A stretch of 64,000 nt of DNA, taken from positions 2,151,501-2,215,500 of the forward strand of contig JACKIH010000003.1 of assembly GCA_020638575.1 (NCBI GenBank). Reading direction: 5' to 3'. This DNA is from Rhodospirillaceae bacterium. GTDB lineage: Bacteria > Pseudomonadota > Alphaproteobacteria > DSM-16000 > Inquilinaceae. Under the pieces are notes generated by a model. The model saw nothing but the letters and a program-made list of their open reading frames with translations. It was not told where the DNA came from and did no database searches. Both the position numbers and the translations under genes were made by a program. How positions within the stretch are numbered: position 1 is the first letter of the stretch; the number at the start of each line of letters is the position of its first letter. Below, one piece after another: positions 7,837 through 16,553 of this stretch.

Positions 7837-9420
7837 TCACTCGTTAATGGTCACCCAGTTCCAGACGAACTGGTTGTCCGCCCGCTGGACGAGTTCGACG
7901 TTGTCCGACACGCCCCACGCCAGCGCCTGCTGGTGCAGCGGGATGTAGCCGACATCGTCGTGCAGCATCTGCCACGCCTCGGCGATCATTTCGTTGCGCA
8001 CGTCCTGATCGGTTTCGCTCAGGATCTGCGTCGTCAACGCGTCCACCTCGGGGTTGGAATAGCCGCCGTTGTTGAAGGTGCCGGCGCCGTCGTCGTTGCG
8101 GGTGTGCACCAGGTTATAGAGCGCGTTGTAACTGTCGAAGCTGCTCGGCGTCCAACCCAAGAGGTAGAAGCTGGTGTCGTAGCCGCCCTGGGCGAGGATG
8201 CGGCCGAAATAGATCGACCGGGTTTCCGCCATCAGGTCGACCTGGATGCCGACCTGGCCCAGCATGTTGGTCACCGCGATGCAGATGTCCTCATCGTTCA
8301 CATAGCGGTCGTTGGGGCAGTTGAGGCGGACGGAGAAGCCCTCCGGATAGCCGGCCTCGGCCAGCAGCTCGCGGGCGGCGTCGGGGTCGTAGGGGTAGCG
8401 TTCCAGGAAGTCCGGGAAGCCGTTGATGCCCGGCGCCACCATGGCGGCCGACGGGGTGGACTGGCCGCGCATCACCACCTGCTGGATCGCGTTCATGTCG
8501 ATCGCCTGGTAGAAGGCGAGCCGCACGCGGCGGTCCTGGAACGGGTTGGTGCCCTCGACGCTGGAATACAGCAGTTCGTCGCGCGCCTGATCCAAGCCGA
8601 GGAAGATGGTGCGCAGTTCCGGCCCGGTGAGCGACCGGGTGCCGTCGTTGGCTTCCACCCGGTCGATGTCGGGCAGCGGCACCGGGTAGACCATGTCCAT
8701 GTCGCCGGCCAGGAGGGCGGCGGTGCGGGTCGCATCTTCGGCGATCGGGGTGAACACCACCTCGTCCAGATTGTGTTCTGGCGTGCCCCACCAGTCGGCG
8801 AACGGTACCGCGACGGTGCGCACGCCGGGTTCACGGTCGGTCACCATGAAGGGGCCGGTGCCGTTCTCGTTCAGGTTGGCGTAGTTCTCGGCATCGGGGT
8901 CGGCCACGTTGGTCACGCCGGTCGCGTTGTGCTCCTCGCACCACTCGCGGTCCATGATGTAGAGCGTGTCCCACTCCGCCATGATGATGGGGCTGGGCGC
9001 GTCGGTGATGAAATCGACCGTGTAGTCGTCCACCGGCACCACCTCGGCGATCCCGCCCACCTTGCCGCGCATGTCCGAGCCTTCGGACGCCGCCCGGGCA
9101 AAGCTGAACACCACATCGTCGGCGGTGAACGGGTTGCCGTTGTGGAAGGTCACGCCTTCACGCAGGTGGAAGCGCCAGCGGGTCGGCTCCATCAGCTCCC
9201 AGCTCGTCGCCAGGCCGGGCAGGATTTCCAGATTGGGGCCGCGGCTGATCAGCCCTTCATAGAGATTGCCCTGGAAGCTCAGCGTGAAGGTCTCGTTGAG
9301 CGAATGGGGGTCGAGCGAGCTGACATCGCCCTGGAAGGCAAAGCGCAGGGTTTCCGCCTGCGCGGTGGTGCCGGCGGCGAGCAGAACCGCGCCGGCCAGA
9401 AGTGCGACCTTGAGTCTCAT
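7837..9420 (-). CDS. Periplasmic peptide-type ABC transporter substrate-binding protein (SBP family 5)
   Basis: 527 residues. It starts with an export signal (MRLKVALLAGAVLLAAGTTA, cleavage likely after AQA), followed by the family 5 opening LRFAFQGDVSSLDPHS, the segment LREGVTFHNGNPFTADDVVFS, and LAFYQAIDMNAIQQVVM. It delivers ligand to the downstream permeases. ATG 9420 has AGGGAGA upstream and gives a proper signal peptide. It is the first gene of the operon, with a LysR regulator gene just upstream in the same direction. Ligand not predictable; peptides, glutathione-like compounds and opines are all known for the family. Confidence 0.9.
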   Translation of the reverse strand: MRLKVALLAGAVLLAAGTTAQAETLRFAFQGDVSSLDPHSLNETFTLSFQGNLYEGLISRGPNLEILPGLATSWELMEPTRWRFHLREGVTFHNGNPFTADDVVFSFARAASEGSDMRGKVGGIAEVVPVDDYTVDFITDAPSPIIMAEWDTLYIMDREWCEEHNATGVTNVADPDAENYANLNENGTGPFMVTDREPGVRTVAVPFADWWGTPEHNLDEVVFTPIAEDATRTAALLAGDMDMVYPVPLPDIDRVEANDGTRSLTGPELRTIFLGLDQARDELLYSSVEGTNPFQDRRVRLAFYQAIDMNAIQQVVMRGQSTPSAAMVAPGINGFPDFLERYPYDPDAARELLAEAGYPEGFSVRLNCPNDRYVNDEDICIAVTNMLGQVGIQVDLMAETRSIYFGRILAQGGYDTSFYLLGWTPSSFDSYNALYNLVHTRNDDGAGTFNNGGYSNPEVDALTTQILSETDQDVRNEMIAEAWQMLHDDVGYIPLHQQALAWGVSDNVELVQRADNQFVWNWVTINE

Positions 9421-9548
9421 TGTGGTGTCTCCCTGCCCAGATTCTCGGGACATGTTGCAGGGGTCTGCGCCGCCGGGCGCGGACCCTGTGGCCGGTACAG
9501 TCGGCGGCATGGAGGCGCGCCGTCAAGGCAATTGCAGTCGTCCTGCGA

Positions 9549-10466
9549 TCAGGCGAGCGCGTCCCGGCTCGCCGCCGCCGCTTCCATGATCCAATCGCGG
9601 AAGGCGGTGATCCGCGCCTCGCTGCGGCGCGAGTTCAGGCACACGAAGTGGTAGGAAAAGCGGGAGTCCTCCGCCTCCTCGAACGGCCGGACCAGGCGCC
9701 CGGCGGCAAGGTCGTCGGCCACCAGGTGGCTCCGCCCGATGGCCAGCCCGAGCCCGCTCGCCGCAGCGTCGAACATCACATTGCTGTGGGAGAAGGCAGG
9801 GCCCTTCAGCGGGTCCTTGAGGTCGTCCAGGCCATGGGCATCGAGCCACTGGCGCCAGTGCGACCAGGGCTGGCGGGGGCTGGCATCGGCCAGATGCAGC
9901 AAGGTGGCACTGCGCAGGTCCGCCCAGTCGCGCACCCGCCCGGCGATGGGCAGCGGGCTCATCACCGGGAACATGCGCTCGCGCAGGATCAGCTCGGCAT
10001 CGCAGCCCTCGTAGCTGCCGAGCCCGTGGCGGATGGCGACGTCCACCTCCTCCGCGTGCAGGTCCACCAGCCGGCTATCGGTGAGGATCACCGGGTCGAT
10101 GTCGGGATGGCGACGGCGGAACTGCACCAGGCGCTGGGCCAGCCAACAGGTCGCGAAGGAGGGCAGGCAGGACACCACCAGGCGGCCTTCCACCCGCGCC
10201 TCGGTGAGCCGGCCGGCCGCCCGGACCACGTGGTCCAGCCCCCTGCCCGCTTCCATGGCAAAGGCCCGCCCGGCTTCGGTGAGCAAGAGCCCGCGGGCGA
10301 GCCGGCGGAACAGCGGCGTGCCCAGGTGCTCCTCCAGGAGCTTCACCTGGTGGCTGATCGCCGCGGGCGTGACGTTCAGTTCCTCCGCCGCGGCGACGAA
10401 GGAGCCATGGCGGGCTGCGGCTTCGAAACTGTGGACCGCCCTCAGGGGCGGCATGCGCCTGGCCAT
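9549..10466 (-). CDS. LysR-family transcriptional regulator, GcvA-like
   Basis: About 305 residues from ATG 10466; an alternative start at 10493 adds nine. An N-terminal winged helix-turn-helix (LRAVHSFEAAARHGSFVAAAEELNVTPAAISHQVKLLEEHLG) is followed by a LysR effector domain. The opening and the segment DVAIRHGLGSYEG resemble the GcvA group. It lies 128 bp upstream of the ABC binding-protein gene, same strand, so it is a candidate regulator of that transporter. Its inducer is unknown. Confidence 0.88.
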   Translation of the reverse strand: MARRMPPLRAVHSFEAAARHGSFVAAAEELNVTPAAISHQVKLLEEHLGTPLFRRLARGLLLTEAGRAFAMEAGRGLDHVVRAAGRLTEARVEGRLVVSCLPSFATCWLAQRLVQFRRRHPDIDPVILTDSRLVDLHAEEVDVAIRHGLGSYEGCDAELILRERMFPVMSPLPIAGRVRDWADLRSATLLHLADASPRQPWSHWRQWLDAHGLDDLKDPLKGPAFSHSNVMFDAAASGLGLAIGRSHLVADDLAAGRLVRPFEEAEDSRFSYHFVCLNSRRSEARITAFRDWIMEAAAASRDALA

Positions 10467-10593
10467 CGGGGTGGTGCTCCCAACAAGGCTCAATCCTTCT
10501 AGCCCTTTGCCCTACAACAATCCGTTTGCGCAAGGCCAGAAATTTTCGCCATTTTGCCGCGACTAGAAGCTGATCATCTTGGGAAATAGTTCG

Positions 10594-10815
10594 ATGCTGC
10601 GCAACGGCACTGCAATACGCAACGCATTGGCAATTTTCATAGGGTCCCCGTGGCCACGGAAACGGCCGCATGGGCTTTTCGGTTTGATTTTTTCCTGGAT
10701 CGAACGGGATCGCCAGCGCCGGCAACTTGCCGAACTGGACCAGCACCTGCTCGACGACATCGGGCTGAGTGCCGCCGATGCCCGCCGGGAAAGCCACCGC
10801 CCCTTCTGGGACTAA
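10594..10815 (+). CDS. DUF1127 small protein
   Basis: 73 residues from ATG 10594. The C-terminal half, RDRQRRQLAELDQHLLDD followed by IGLSAADARRE, is the Arg-rich DUF1127 motif common in alphaproteobacteria. Some members of this family bind RNA and affect small-RNA turnover or metal and nitrogen responses, but this copy has no assigned role. It is divergent from the LysR gene, with a shared 127-bp upstream region. The N-terminal part is longer than in minimal 45-50 residue members. Confidence 0.75.
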   Translation: MLRNGTAIRNALAIFIGSPWPRKRPHGLFGLIFSWIERDRQRRQLAELDQHLLDDIGLSAADARRESHRPFWD

Positions 10816-10841
10816 GCCTTGGCGGTGCCCGGCACGCCCCG

Positions 10842-11777
10842 TCAGAACATGTCGCGGGGGTCGAAGGTGAACGCGATGTATTCCCAGTCGGGCCAGCGCT
10901 CGGGCGGCAGCGGCAGCGGCTGGCAGGTCGGGTTGTTCACCGCGCGCCAGGCAGCGTTCCGCGCGCCCACCCACACCGGATCGTCGGCATGGGTGGGTGG
11001 GATGACCTCGACGGATCCGGGGATCACGGTGCCGTCGCGGGCCATGCGCAGCGCGATGTGAACCACCCTGTCGGCATCCGCACTCCCCCCGGAATCCACG
11101 TTCCAGCAAGGGCGCAGCGCTTCGCGCACCGCGTCCTCCTCGCCCGGCGACAGGCGCGTCGGCGGTCCCGGCGTCGCCGCGGCGGCCGGGGCCGCCTCGC
11201 CGGTCGCTTGCGTCGTCGCGTCGACCGGTGGCACCGGAACCACGGGCTGCGCCGGGTCCTCCGCCGTCCGTGTGTCCATGGGCCGGGGTGCCGGCGGCGG
11301 CGTGGGGCGATGGGCCGGTACGGGTGCGGCCACGGCCGGCACTTCGGCGGCACCGGCCGGCGGGTCGCGCGGCACCGGCACCGGCGGCACCGGCACCGGC
11401 GGCACCGGCACCGGCGTCGCCCCGGACGGGTTTGCCGCGATGCCCGGAAGATCCCGTGGCCGCGGCGGCGGCACGTCGAGCGTGTCCGGCGCGATCGTCT
11501 CCCGCGTGATCGGCTCCGGTACAATCGCCTCCGGTGCCGTCAAGCCGCTCACATCGACCAGCAGGGTGGCCGGCGTACGGGTGCCGCTGGGAATGCTGAC
11601 GATGCGCTCCGGGTCCCGGAGAAAGGAGAGGTCGACCAGCAGGACCGCCAGCAGCGCCGCATGCAGCGCCAGCGATCCGGCCAGCCGGCGCCACCGCGGC
11701 ATCTCCTCGCGCCGGCCCGGCCGACCCAGGCCCGTCGACAGTCCCATCCCCGGTGGGGCCAGCGTGACGGCCGACAT
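10842..11777 (-). CDS. Second TolA-like envelope protein (tandem paralogue)
   Basis: 311 residues: a cytoplasmic start, one membrane helix (LAGSLALHAALLAVLLVDLSF), a long Pro-rich periplasmic stalk, and a C-terminal domain (about 210-311) closely matching the C-terminus of the neighbouring TolA: both have ALRPCWNVD, CQPLPLP and PDWEYI.FTFDPR.MF. ATG 11777 has GGGGGAGG upstream. It follows tolA by 27 bp, so it arose by tandem duplication or serves as a specialised energy-transducing partner. Unlike classical TolA, the stalk is Pro/Val/Ala-rich instead of helical Lys/Ala/Glu-rich. TonB-like use is possible. Confidence 0.8.
   Translation of the reverse strand: MSAVTLAPPGMGLSTGLGRPGRREEMPRWRRLAGSLALHAALLAVLLVDLSFLRDPERIVSIPSGTRTPATLLVDVSGLTAPEAIVPEPITRETIAPDTLDVPPPRPRDLPGIAANPSGATPVPVPPVPVPPVPVPRDPPAGAAEVPAVAAPVPAHRPTPPPAPRPMDTRTAEDPAQPVVPVPPVDATTQATGEAAPAAAATPGPPTRLSPGEEDAVREALRPCWNVDSGGSADADRVVHIALRMARDGTVIPGSVEVIPPTHADDPVWVGARNAAWRAVNNPTCQPLPLPPERWPDWEYIAFTFDPRDMF
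11371..11415 (-). repeat. Three exact 15-bp tandem repeats in the tolA paralogue
   Basis: GGCACCGGCACCGGC is repeated three times end to end and encodes the PVPPVPVPPVPVP part of the stalk. Such arrays change copy number easily and would change stalk length. Confidence 0.9.
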
Positions 11778-11804
11778 GTCGCCTGCACCTCCCCCTCAGA
11801 CCAT

Positions 11805-13049
11805 CTAGAACATCGCCCGCGGATCGAAGGTGAACTCGATGTACTCCCAGTCCGGCCAGCGGTTGGCCGGCAGCGGCAGCGGCTGGCAGCGCGGGTTCTG
11901 CACCGCGCGCACGGCGTTGTTGGCGGCCCCCACCCACACCGCGTTGCCGGGGAAGGTGGCCCCGGTGATCTCCGCGGAGCGGGGCACCACCGTGCCGTCG
12001 CGGTTCATGCGCACGGTCACCTGGACCACCACGTTGTTGTCGATCAGCAAGCCGGGATCGACGTTCCAGCACGGCCGCAAGGCATCGCGCACCGCGTTTT
12101 CCTCGCCCGGCTGCAGCCGCCGCGGCCGGCCGAGCGGAGCTTGCGGCTGCTGGGCCGGCTGTTCGGTCGCCGGCTGGGCGGTGTCGGTCGTCGGCTGCTG
12201 GGCGGGCGGCGCCGGCGGCACCTCGGCCACCTGCTCGGGCTGCGGCGGCGGCGGGATGTTGTCCGGCCGCCGGCCGGGGATCGGCGGCGTGATCGGCACC
12301 GGCTCGTCCAGGTCGGGGTCGATGACCGGCGTTTCCACCACCACCGGCGCTTCCACCTCCGCCTCGGCCTCGTCTTCCAGCACCACGTCCTCGATGGCCT
12401 GGTCGATCAGCTCCGACAGGGTGCTCGGCGTCTCCACCTCGGTCGGCTCCGGTTCCGGCGGGGCTTCCGGCAGGGCTTGCAGGTCTTCGGGCGTGGGCGC
12501 CGGCTCGGTGACCTCGGGCGGCACCTCGGCCACCTGTTCGGCCGCCTCTGGCGGAGCCGGCGCGGGCGGAGCGGGCAGCGGCGGCGGCGGGGCCGTGCTG
12601 GGGACCGGCTGGTCGACCACCGGAACGGCGTCCTCCGGCGGCGCTTCCTCGGCATTGGGGCCGGGCAGCGGCGGCAGGTCGGGCACCACCGGCCGGGCAT
12701 CGGCCACCTCCGGCGGCGGCTCCTCCACCGGCTCGGTCACCGGTTGGGCCAGCTCCGGCGGCGTCGGCTCGGGCGGCCGCACCTGGGGTATGGGCGGCAG
12801 CGGCGGCTCGGCGGCCGGCGGTTCCGGCGGCGTGTCGACCGGCGGGGTCAGTACCGGCGGCGCTTCCAGCGGTTCGCCGTCGGGCTGGCCGAACGGCTCG
12901 ATGCTGACATCGGCGATCAGGGTGAACGGCGTGTTGGTGCCGCTCGGCACGATCTCCCGCGGCTCCAGAAACGGCAGTTCCACCAGCATCGCCACGACCA
13001 GGGCGATGTGCAGCAGAACCGAAACAAGAAGACTGACCGGACGGTCCAT
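11805..13049 (-). CDS. tolA: TolA, energy-transducing protein of the Tol-Pal system
   Basis: 414 residues. MDRPVSLLVSVLLHIALVVAMLVELPF is the short N-terminus with its membrane helix that contacts TolQ-TolR. A long Pro/Glu-rich periplasmic stalk follows, then a C-terminal domain (about 310-414) with two Cys (LRPCWNVD, PRCQPLPLP) ending FTFDPRAMF. It spans the periplasm to reach the outer membrane during constriction. ATG 13049 lies four bases after the tolR stop. The stalk has many PP and EVPPE motifs rather than classical TolA helix. Confidence 0.88.
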   Translation of the reverse strand: MDRPVSLLVSVLLHIALVVAMLVELPFLEPREIVPSGTNTPFTLIADVSIEPFGQPDGEPLEAPPVLTPPVDTPPEPPAAEPPLPPIPQVRPPEPTPPELAQPVTEPVEEPPPEVADARPVVPDLPPLPGPNAEEAPPEDAVPVVDQPVPSTAPPPPLPAPPAPAPPEAAEQVAEVPPEVTEPAPTPEDLQALPEAPPEPEPTEVETPSTLSELIDQAIEDVVLEDEAEAEVEAPVVVETPVIDPDLDEPVPITPPIPGRRPDNIPPPPQPEQVAEVPPAPPAQQPTTDTAQPATEQPAQQPQAPLGRPRRLQPGEENAVRDALRPCWNVDPGLLIDNNVVVQVTVRMNRDGTVVPRSAEITGATFPGNAVWVGAANNAVRAVQNPRCQPLPLPANRWPDWEYIEFTFDPRAMF

Positions 13050-13053
13050 CCGC

Positions 13054-13497
13054 TCACTCTGGCTCCGCTGCCGGCCCCTCGGTGGGGAGCTCGGCGACCA
13101 GCGCAACCCGTGTGAACCCCGCTGTGTTGATCGCACCCATCACCTCCAGCACGCGGCCATAGGCCAGTTGCCGGTCACCGCGTACGTAGATGCGCGCCTC
13201 GGGATTGGCATCGGTAATTGCCACCAGCATCGCCACCAGATTGTCCAGCTCCACCGGGGTTTCCTGGACATAGACCTGGCCCTCGCGCGTCACCGTGACG
13301 ACCAGCGGCTCTTCCGGCTCGCTGACGTTCTGTCCTTGGGTCTGGGGCAGGTCGACCGGCACGCCGACGGTGAGCAGCGGGGCGGTGACCATGAAGACGA
13401 TCAGCAGCACCAGCATCACGTCCACGAAGGGGGTGACGTTGATTTCCGCGCGGGGCCGGTAGACGCGCCGGCCGCGTCGTGCCCCGCCGTTGTCCAT
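13054..13497 (-). CDS. tolR: TolR, ExbD/TolR-family inner-membrane protein
   Basis: 147 residues from ATG 13497 (GTG 13509 would add four). The cytoplasmic start RAEINVTPFVDVMLVLLIVF holds the conserved membrane Asp that carries protons with TolQ. The periplasmic domain has VYVQETPVELDNL and IYVRGDRQLAYGRV. With TolQ it forms the motor that drives TolA. It lies between tolQ and tolA with gaps of a few bases. Confidence 0.93.
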   Translation of the reverse strand: MDNGGARRGRRVYRPRAEINVTPFVDVMLVLLIVFMVTAPLLTVGVPVDLPQTQGQNVSEPEEPLVVTVTREGQVYVQETPVELDNLVAMLVAITDANPEARIYVRGDRQLAYGRVLEVMGAINTAGFTRVALVAELPTEGPAAEPE

Positions 13498-13512
13498 GGC
13501 CGCGCCCACGGC

Positions 13513-14403
13513 TCAGCCCCGCTCTTCCAGGTGGCGCGACAGGATGGCGGAGAACTCCCCGGCGAAGTTCTCCAGCCGTTCGGCGTAGCGGGCGATGTCG
13601 TTGATGAACTTGTTGTAGAAGGCCGACGCCGGGATCGCCGCGAACAGCCCGAGTGCGGTGGCGAACAGCGCTTCGGCGATGCCGGGAGCCACCACCGCCA
13701 GGCTGGTGTTTTCCGCCGCGGCGATGGAGGTGAACGCGTTCATGATGCCCCAGACGGTGCCGAACAGCCCGACGAAGGGGGCGACGGAGCCGGTGGAGGC
13801 AAGGAACGTCATGTTGCCTTCCACGCGGCTCAGCTCGCGCGTCTGGGCCACCGCCATCACCCGCTCGATGCGCTGGTGCAGGCCGGCACGCATGGTGCCG
13901 GTGCTGATGAGCCCGCGCTGGTTGGCGTGGCGCCATTCCTTCATGCCCGCCACGAACACCGCCGCCATGGGGTCGCGCGGGTCGTCGCCGATGCGGTCGT
14001 ACAGCTCCTCCAGCGAGTTGCCCGACCAGAAGGTGTCCTCGAACGCGGCGGCGCGGCGGCGCAGGCGGCGCAAGCGCACCCACTTCTCGAAGATGATGGC
14101 CCAGCACCACACAGACGCGGCCACCAGCAGCATCATCACCGCCTTCACCACGATGTCGGCGGCGAGGAACAGGTGCCACAGCTCAAGCTGGTTGGGCGTC
14201 GACCCCTCCACGCCGCTGCCGACGCCCTGCAGGCCCGGCAAGGCCCCGGCGTTCTCCACCGGCTCGGCGGGTAGCGGCGTGACATCCTGGACCCCCAGGA
14301 AGTGGCCGAGGTGGTTGAGGTCCAGCCCGAGCCCGCGGCCGGCATGGGAAAGGTCGAAGCCGCCCAGCAGCCCGGCCAGCAGATCGCTCAGAAGATGGTC
14401 CAT
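13513..14403 (-). CDS. tolQ: TolQ, MotA/TolQ/ExbB-family proton channel protein
   Basis: 296 residues from ATG 14403. The core has the first helix (DIVVKAVMMLLVAASVWCWAIIF), a large cytoplasmic loop, and two further helices including GSVAPFVGLFGTVWGIMNAF and GIAEALFATALGLFAAIPA, the conserved TolQ/ExbB channel segments. An N-terminal stretch of about 75 residues precedes the first helix and is longer than in E. coli TolQ. Together with TolR and TolA it uses proton flow to support outer-membrane constriction. Confidence 0.93.
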   Translation of the reverse strand: MDHLLSDLLAGLLGGFDLSHAGRGLGLDLNHLGHFLGVQDVTPLPAEPVENAGALPGLQGVGSGVEGSTPNQLELWHLFLAADIVVKAVMMLLVAASVWCWAIIFEKWVRLRRLRRRAAAFEDTFWSGNSLEELYDRIGDDPRDPMAAVFVAGMKEWRHANQRGLISTGTMRAGLHQRIERVMAVAQTRELSRVEGNMTFLASTGSVAPFVGLFGTVWGIMNAFTSIAAAENTSLAVVAPGIAEALFATALGLFAAIPASAFYNKFINDIARYAERLENFAGEFSAILSRHLEERG

Positions 14404-14440
14404 GGTCGCTCTACGTCTCCCTAACGCTCCTGGCGGCGGG

Positions 14441-14899
14441 TCATGCCAACACTGGGCGGTCCGTGTCCAGGTGGGAATGGCCGGTCTGCTCTGCAATTGC
14501 AGCACCGACGTCGCGCGGCAGGCGCACCGGGCGGCCGCGCCGGTCGATGCAGGCCAGCCGCACGGCCAGCCGCACCAGCTCGTCGGGTCCGCGCCGGATC
14601 ACCTGGGCGAGGCGCAGGCTGGCCTGCGCCAGCTCCGTCAGGTGCACCGCCACCTCCAGTGCATCGTCCAGCACCGCCGGCCGCTTGAAGTCCACTTCCA
14701 TACGGGCGACCGCGAAGGCCACCCCGGTGTCCGCCAGCAACCGGCTCTGGTCGATGCCCGCCGCACGCAGCATTTCGGTGCGCGCGCGTTCGGCAAAGCG
14801 CAGATAGGCGGTGTGATAGACGATGCCGCCGGCGTCGGTGTCCTCCCAATAGACCCGCACCGGCCAGCGGAAGCCAGCATCCTCCCGGTCGAAGGGCAT
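14441..14899 (-). CDS. ybgC: YbgC-type acyl-CoA thioesterase of the Tol-Pal locus
   Basis: 152 residues with a single hot-dog domain. YWEDTDAGGIVYHTAYLRFAERAR includes the Asp of the 4-hydroxybenzoyl-CoA thioesterase active site. ybgC is the classic first gene of Tol loci and probably hydrolyses acyl-CoA or acyl-ACP. Its ATG overlaps the ruvB stop in a TGATG arrangement; a GTG one codon earlier is less likely. It is followed by tolQ, 37 bases later. Confidence 0.92.
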   Translation of the reverse strand: MPFDREDAGFRWPVRVYWEDTDAGGIVYHTAYLRFAERARTEMLRAAGIDQSRLLADTGVAFAVARMEVDFKRPAVLDDALEVAVHLTELAQASLRLAQVIRRGPDELVRLAVRLACIDRRGRPVRLPRDVGAAIAEQTGHSHLDTDRPVLA

Positions 14900-15930
14900 C
14901 ACGCGTCTCCCAGAAGATCCGGCTGGATGGCGGCGGGGGGAGCGAGGCCGAGATGGCGGAACGCCGCTTCCGTCAGCATGCGTCCGCGCAAGGTGCGCTG
15001 CACCAGGCCCTGCTGCATCAGATAGGGTTCGATCACGTCCTCGATGGCGTCGCGCTGTTCCGACAGGGCCGCGGCCAGGGTGTCCACACCCACCGGCCCA
15101 CCGCCGTAGTGCTCTGCAATCGCGGCAAGATAGCGGCGATCCATGGCGTCGAGCCCGCGCCCGTCGACCTCCAGGCGCTGCAACGCGGCATCGGCGCGGG
15201 CGGCATCGATGCGCTCCCAGCCGCCCACCGAAGCGATGTCGCGCACCCGGCGCAACAGGCGGCCGGCCACCCGGGGAGTACCGCGGGCGCGCCCCGCCAC
15301 TTCGGCGGCACCGTCTTCGGTGAGCGGGCAGTCCAGCAAGGCGGCGGCACGCGCGACGATGAGGCGAAGCTCGTCGGGCTGGTAGAAGTCGAGCCGCAGC
15401 GGAATGCCGAAGCGGTCGCGCAGCGGCCGGCTGACCAGGCCCGACCGGGTGGTGGCCCCCACCAGGGTGAAGGGCGGCAGGTCGATGCGCACCGAGCGGG
15501 CGGCCGGGCCCTCGCCGATCACCAGGTCGAGCTGAAAGTCCTCCATGGCCGGGTAGAGGATTTCCTCCACCGCCGGGTTGAGGCGGTGGATCTCGTCGAT
15601 GAACAGCACCTCGCGGGGCTGCAGGTTGGTCAGGATGGCCGCCAGGTCGCCGGCCCGCGCGATCACCGGGCCCGACGTCATGCGGAAGCCGACCCCCAGC
15701 TCGCGCGCCACGATCTGCGCCAGGGTGGTCTTGCCGAGGCCGGGCGGCCCGTGCAGCAGCACGTGGTCCAGCGCCTCGCCGCGGGCCGATGCCGCGCGCA
15801 CGAACACCGCCAGGTTGTCGCGCACCTGGCGTTGGCCGATGAAGGCATCGAGGCGCTGCGGCCGCAGCTCGGTCTCGCCGAGGTCGCCTTCGCCCGCCGC
15901 CGCGTCCACCAGGCGGTCGGGATCGCTCAT
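14899..15930 (-). CDS. ruvB: RuvB, Holliday junction branch-migration ATPase
   Basis: 343 residues, usual family length. Walker A is GPPGLGKTTLAQ, Walker B is VLFIDEIHRL, sensor 1 region is LVGATTRSG, and the C-terminal winged helix begins around GPVGVDTLAAAL. Hexamers drive branch migration on junctions loaded by RuvA. ATG 15930 overlaps the ruvA stop (ATGA). Confidence 0.97.
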   Translation of the reverse strand: MSDPDRLVDAAAGEGDLGETELRPQRLDAFIGQRQVRDNLAVFVRAASARGEALDHVLLHGPPGLGKTTLAQIVARELGVGFRMTSGPVIARAGDLAAILTNLQPREVLFIDEIHRLNPAVEEILYPAMEDFQLDLVIGEGPAARSVRIDLPPFTLVGATTRSGLVSRPLRDRFGIPLRLDFYQPDELRLIVARAAALLDCPLTEDGAAEVAGRARGTPRVAGRLLRRVRDIASVGGWERIDAARADAALQRLEVDGRGLDAMDRRYLAAIAEHYGGGPVGVDTLAAALSEQRDAIEDVIEPYLMQQGLVQRTLRGRMLTEAAFRHLGLAPPAAIQPDLLGDA

Positions 15931-16553
15931 CGCGCCAGCCCTTTCAGCGAGGCGCGCAGCAGCTCGCCCACCGCCGCCTCACCGCCCAGCTCGGCCTGGC
16001 AGCGGGTGACGGCGGAAAAGGCTTCGCTGCGGTCGTAGCCGAGGTTGACGAGGGCGGAGATGGCGTCGTCGCGCACCGCCACCGCGGCCGGCAGGGCGGC
16101 GGGCTTGGCGCCGTTGACGGCAGCGGCGGGGGCCGGCGTGGGCACCGCCAGGGGCGTTTCGATGCGGTCCTTCAGTTCCGCCAGGATGCGGGCGGCCAGC
16201 TTCGGCCCCACGCCTTCGGCGCGCACCAGGGGTGCCTTGTCCTGCGACAGGATCGCCAGCAGCAGGGCGTCGGGCCCGGCCGCCGACAGGATGGCCAGCG
16301 CCACCTTGGCCCCCACCCCCTGCACCGTGGTCAGCCGGCGGAACCAGGCACGCTCTTCGGCCTCGGCGAAGCCGTAGAGGTGGATGTGGTCCTCGCGCAC
16401 ATGGGTTTCGATGTGCAAGCTGGCAGGCTGACCCACGGCCAGGCGGTCCAGCGTGCGGCGCGGCGCGTGCACCAGGTAGCCGACGCCGTTGACGTCGATC
16501 ACCGCACTGTCGGCCGCGATCGCGTCGACCACGCCCTTCAGACGCGCGATCAC
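15927..16553 (-). CDS. ruvA: RuvA, Holliday junction DNA-binding protein
   Basis: 208 residues. The N-terminal OB domain opens VIARLKGVVDAI, the helix-hairpin-helix region is VQGVGAKVALAILS and VRAEGVGPKLAARILAELKD, and the C-terminal domain III (DDAISALVNLGYDRSEA) contacts RuvB. The start is GTG 16553, overlapping the ruvC stop by the shared GTGA. The linker before domain III is Ala/Pro-rich. Confidence 0.96.
   Translation of the reverse strand: MIARLKGVVDAIAADSAVIDVNGVGYLVHAPRRTLDRLAVGQPASLHIETHVREDHIHLYGFAEAEERAWFRRLTTVQGVGAKVALAILSAAGPDALLLAILSQDKAPLVRAEGVGPKLAARILAELKDRIETPLAVPTPAPAAAVNGAKPAALPAAVAVRDDAISALVNLGYDRSEAFSAVTRCQAELGGEAAVGELLRASLKGLAR

Noticed and set aside
9420..10502. Long plus-strand frame over the LysR gene
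   Set aside because: Antisense shadow; the minus strand has a clear helix-turn-helix and effector domain.
10842..13049. Misassembly explaining the doubled tolA
   Set aside because: The two genes differ throughout the stalk and at many C-terminal positions, so they are true paralogues, not a collapsed or repeated assembly segment.
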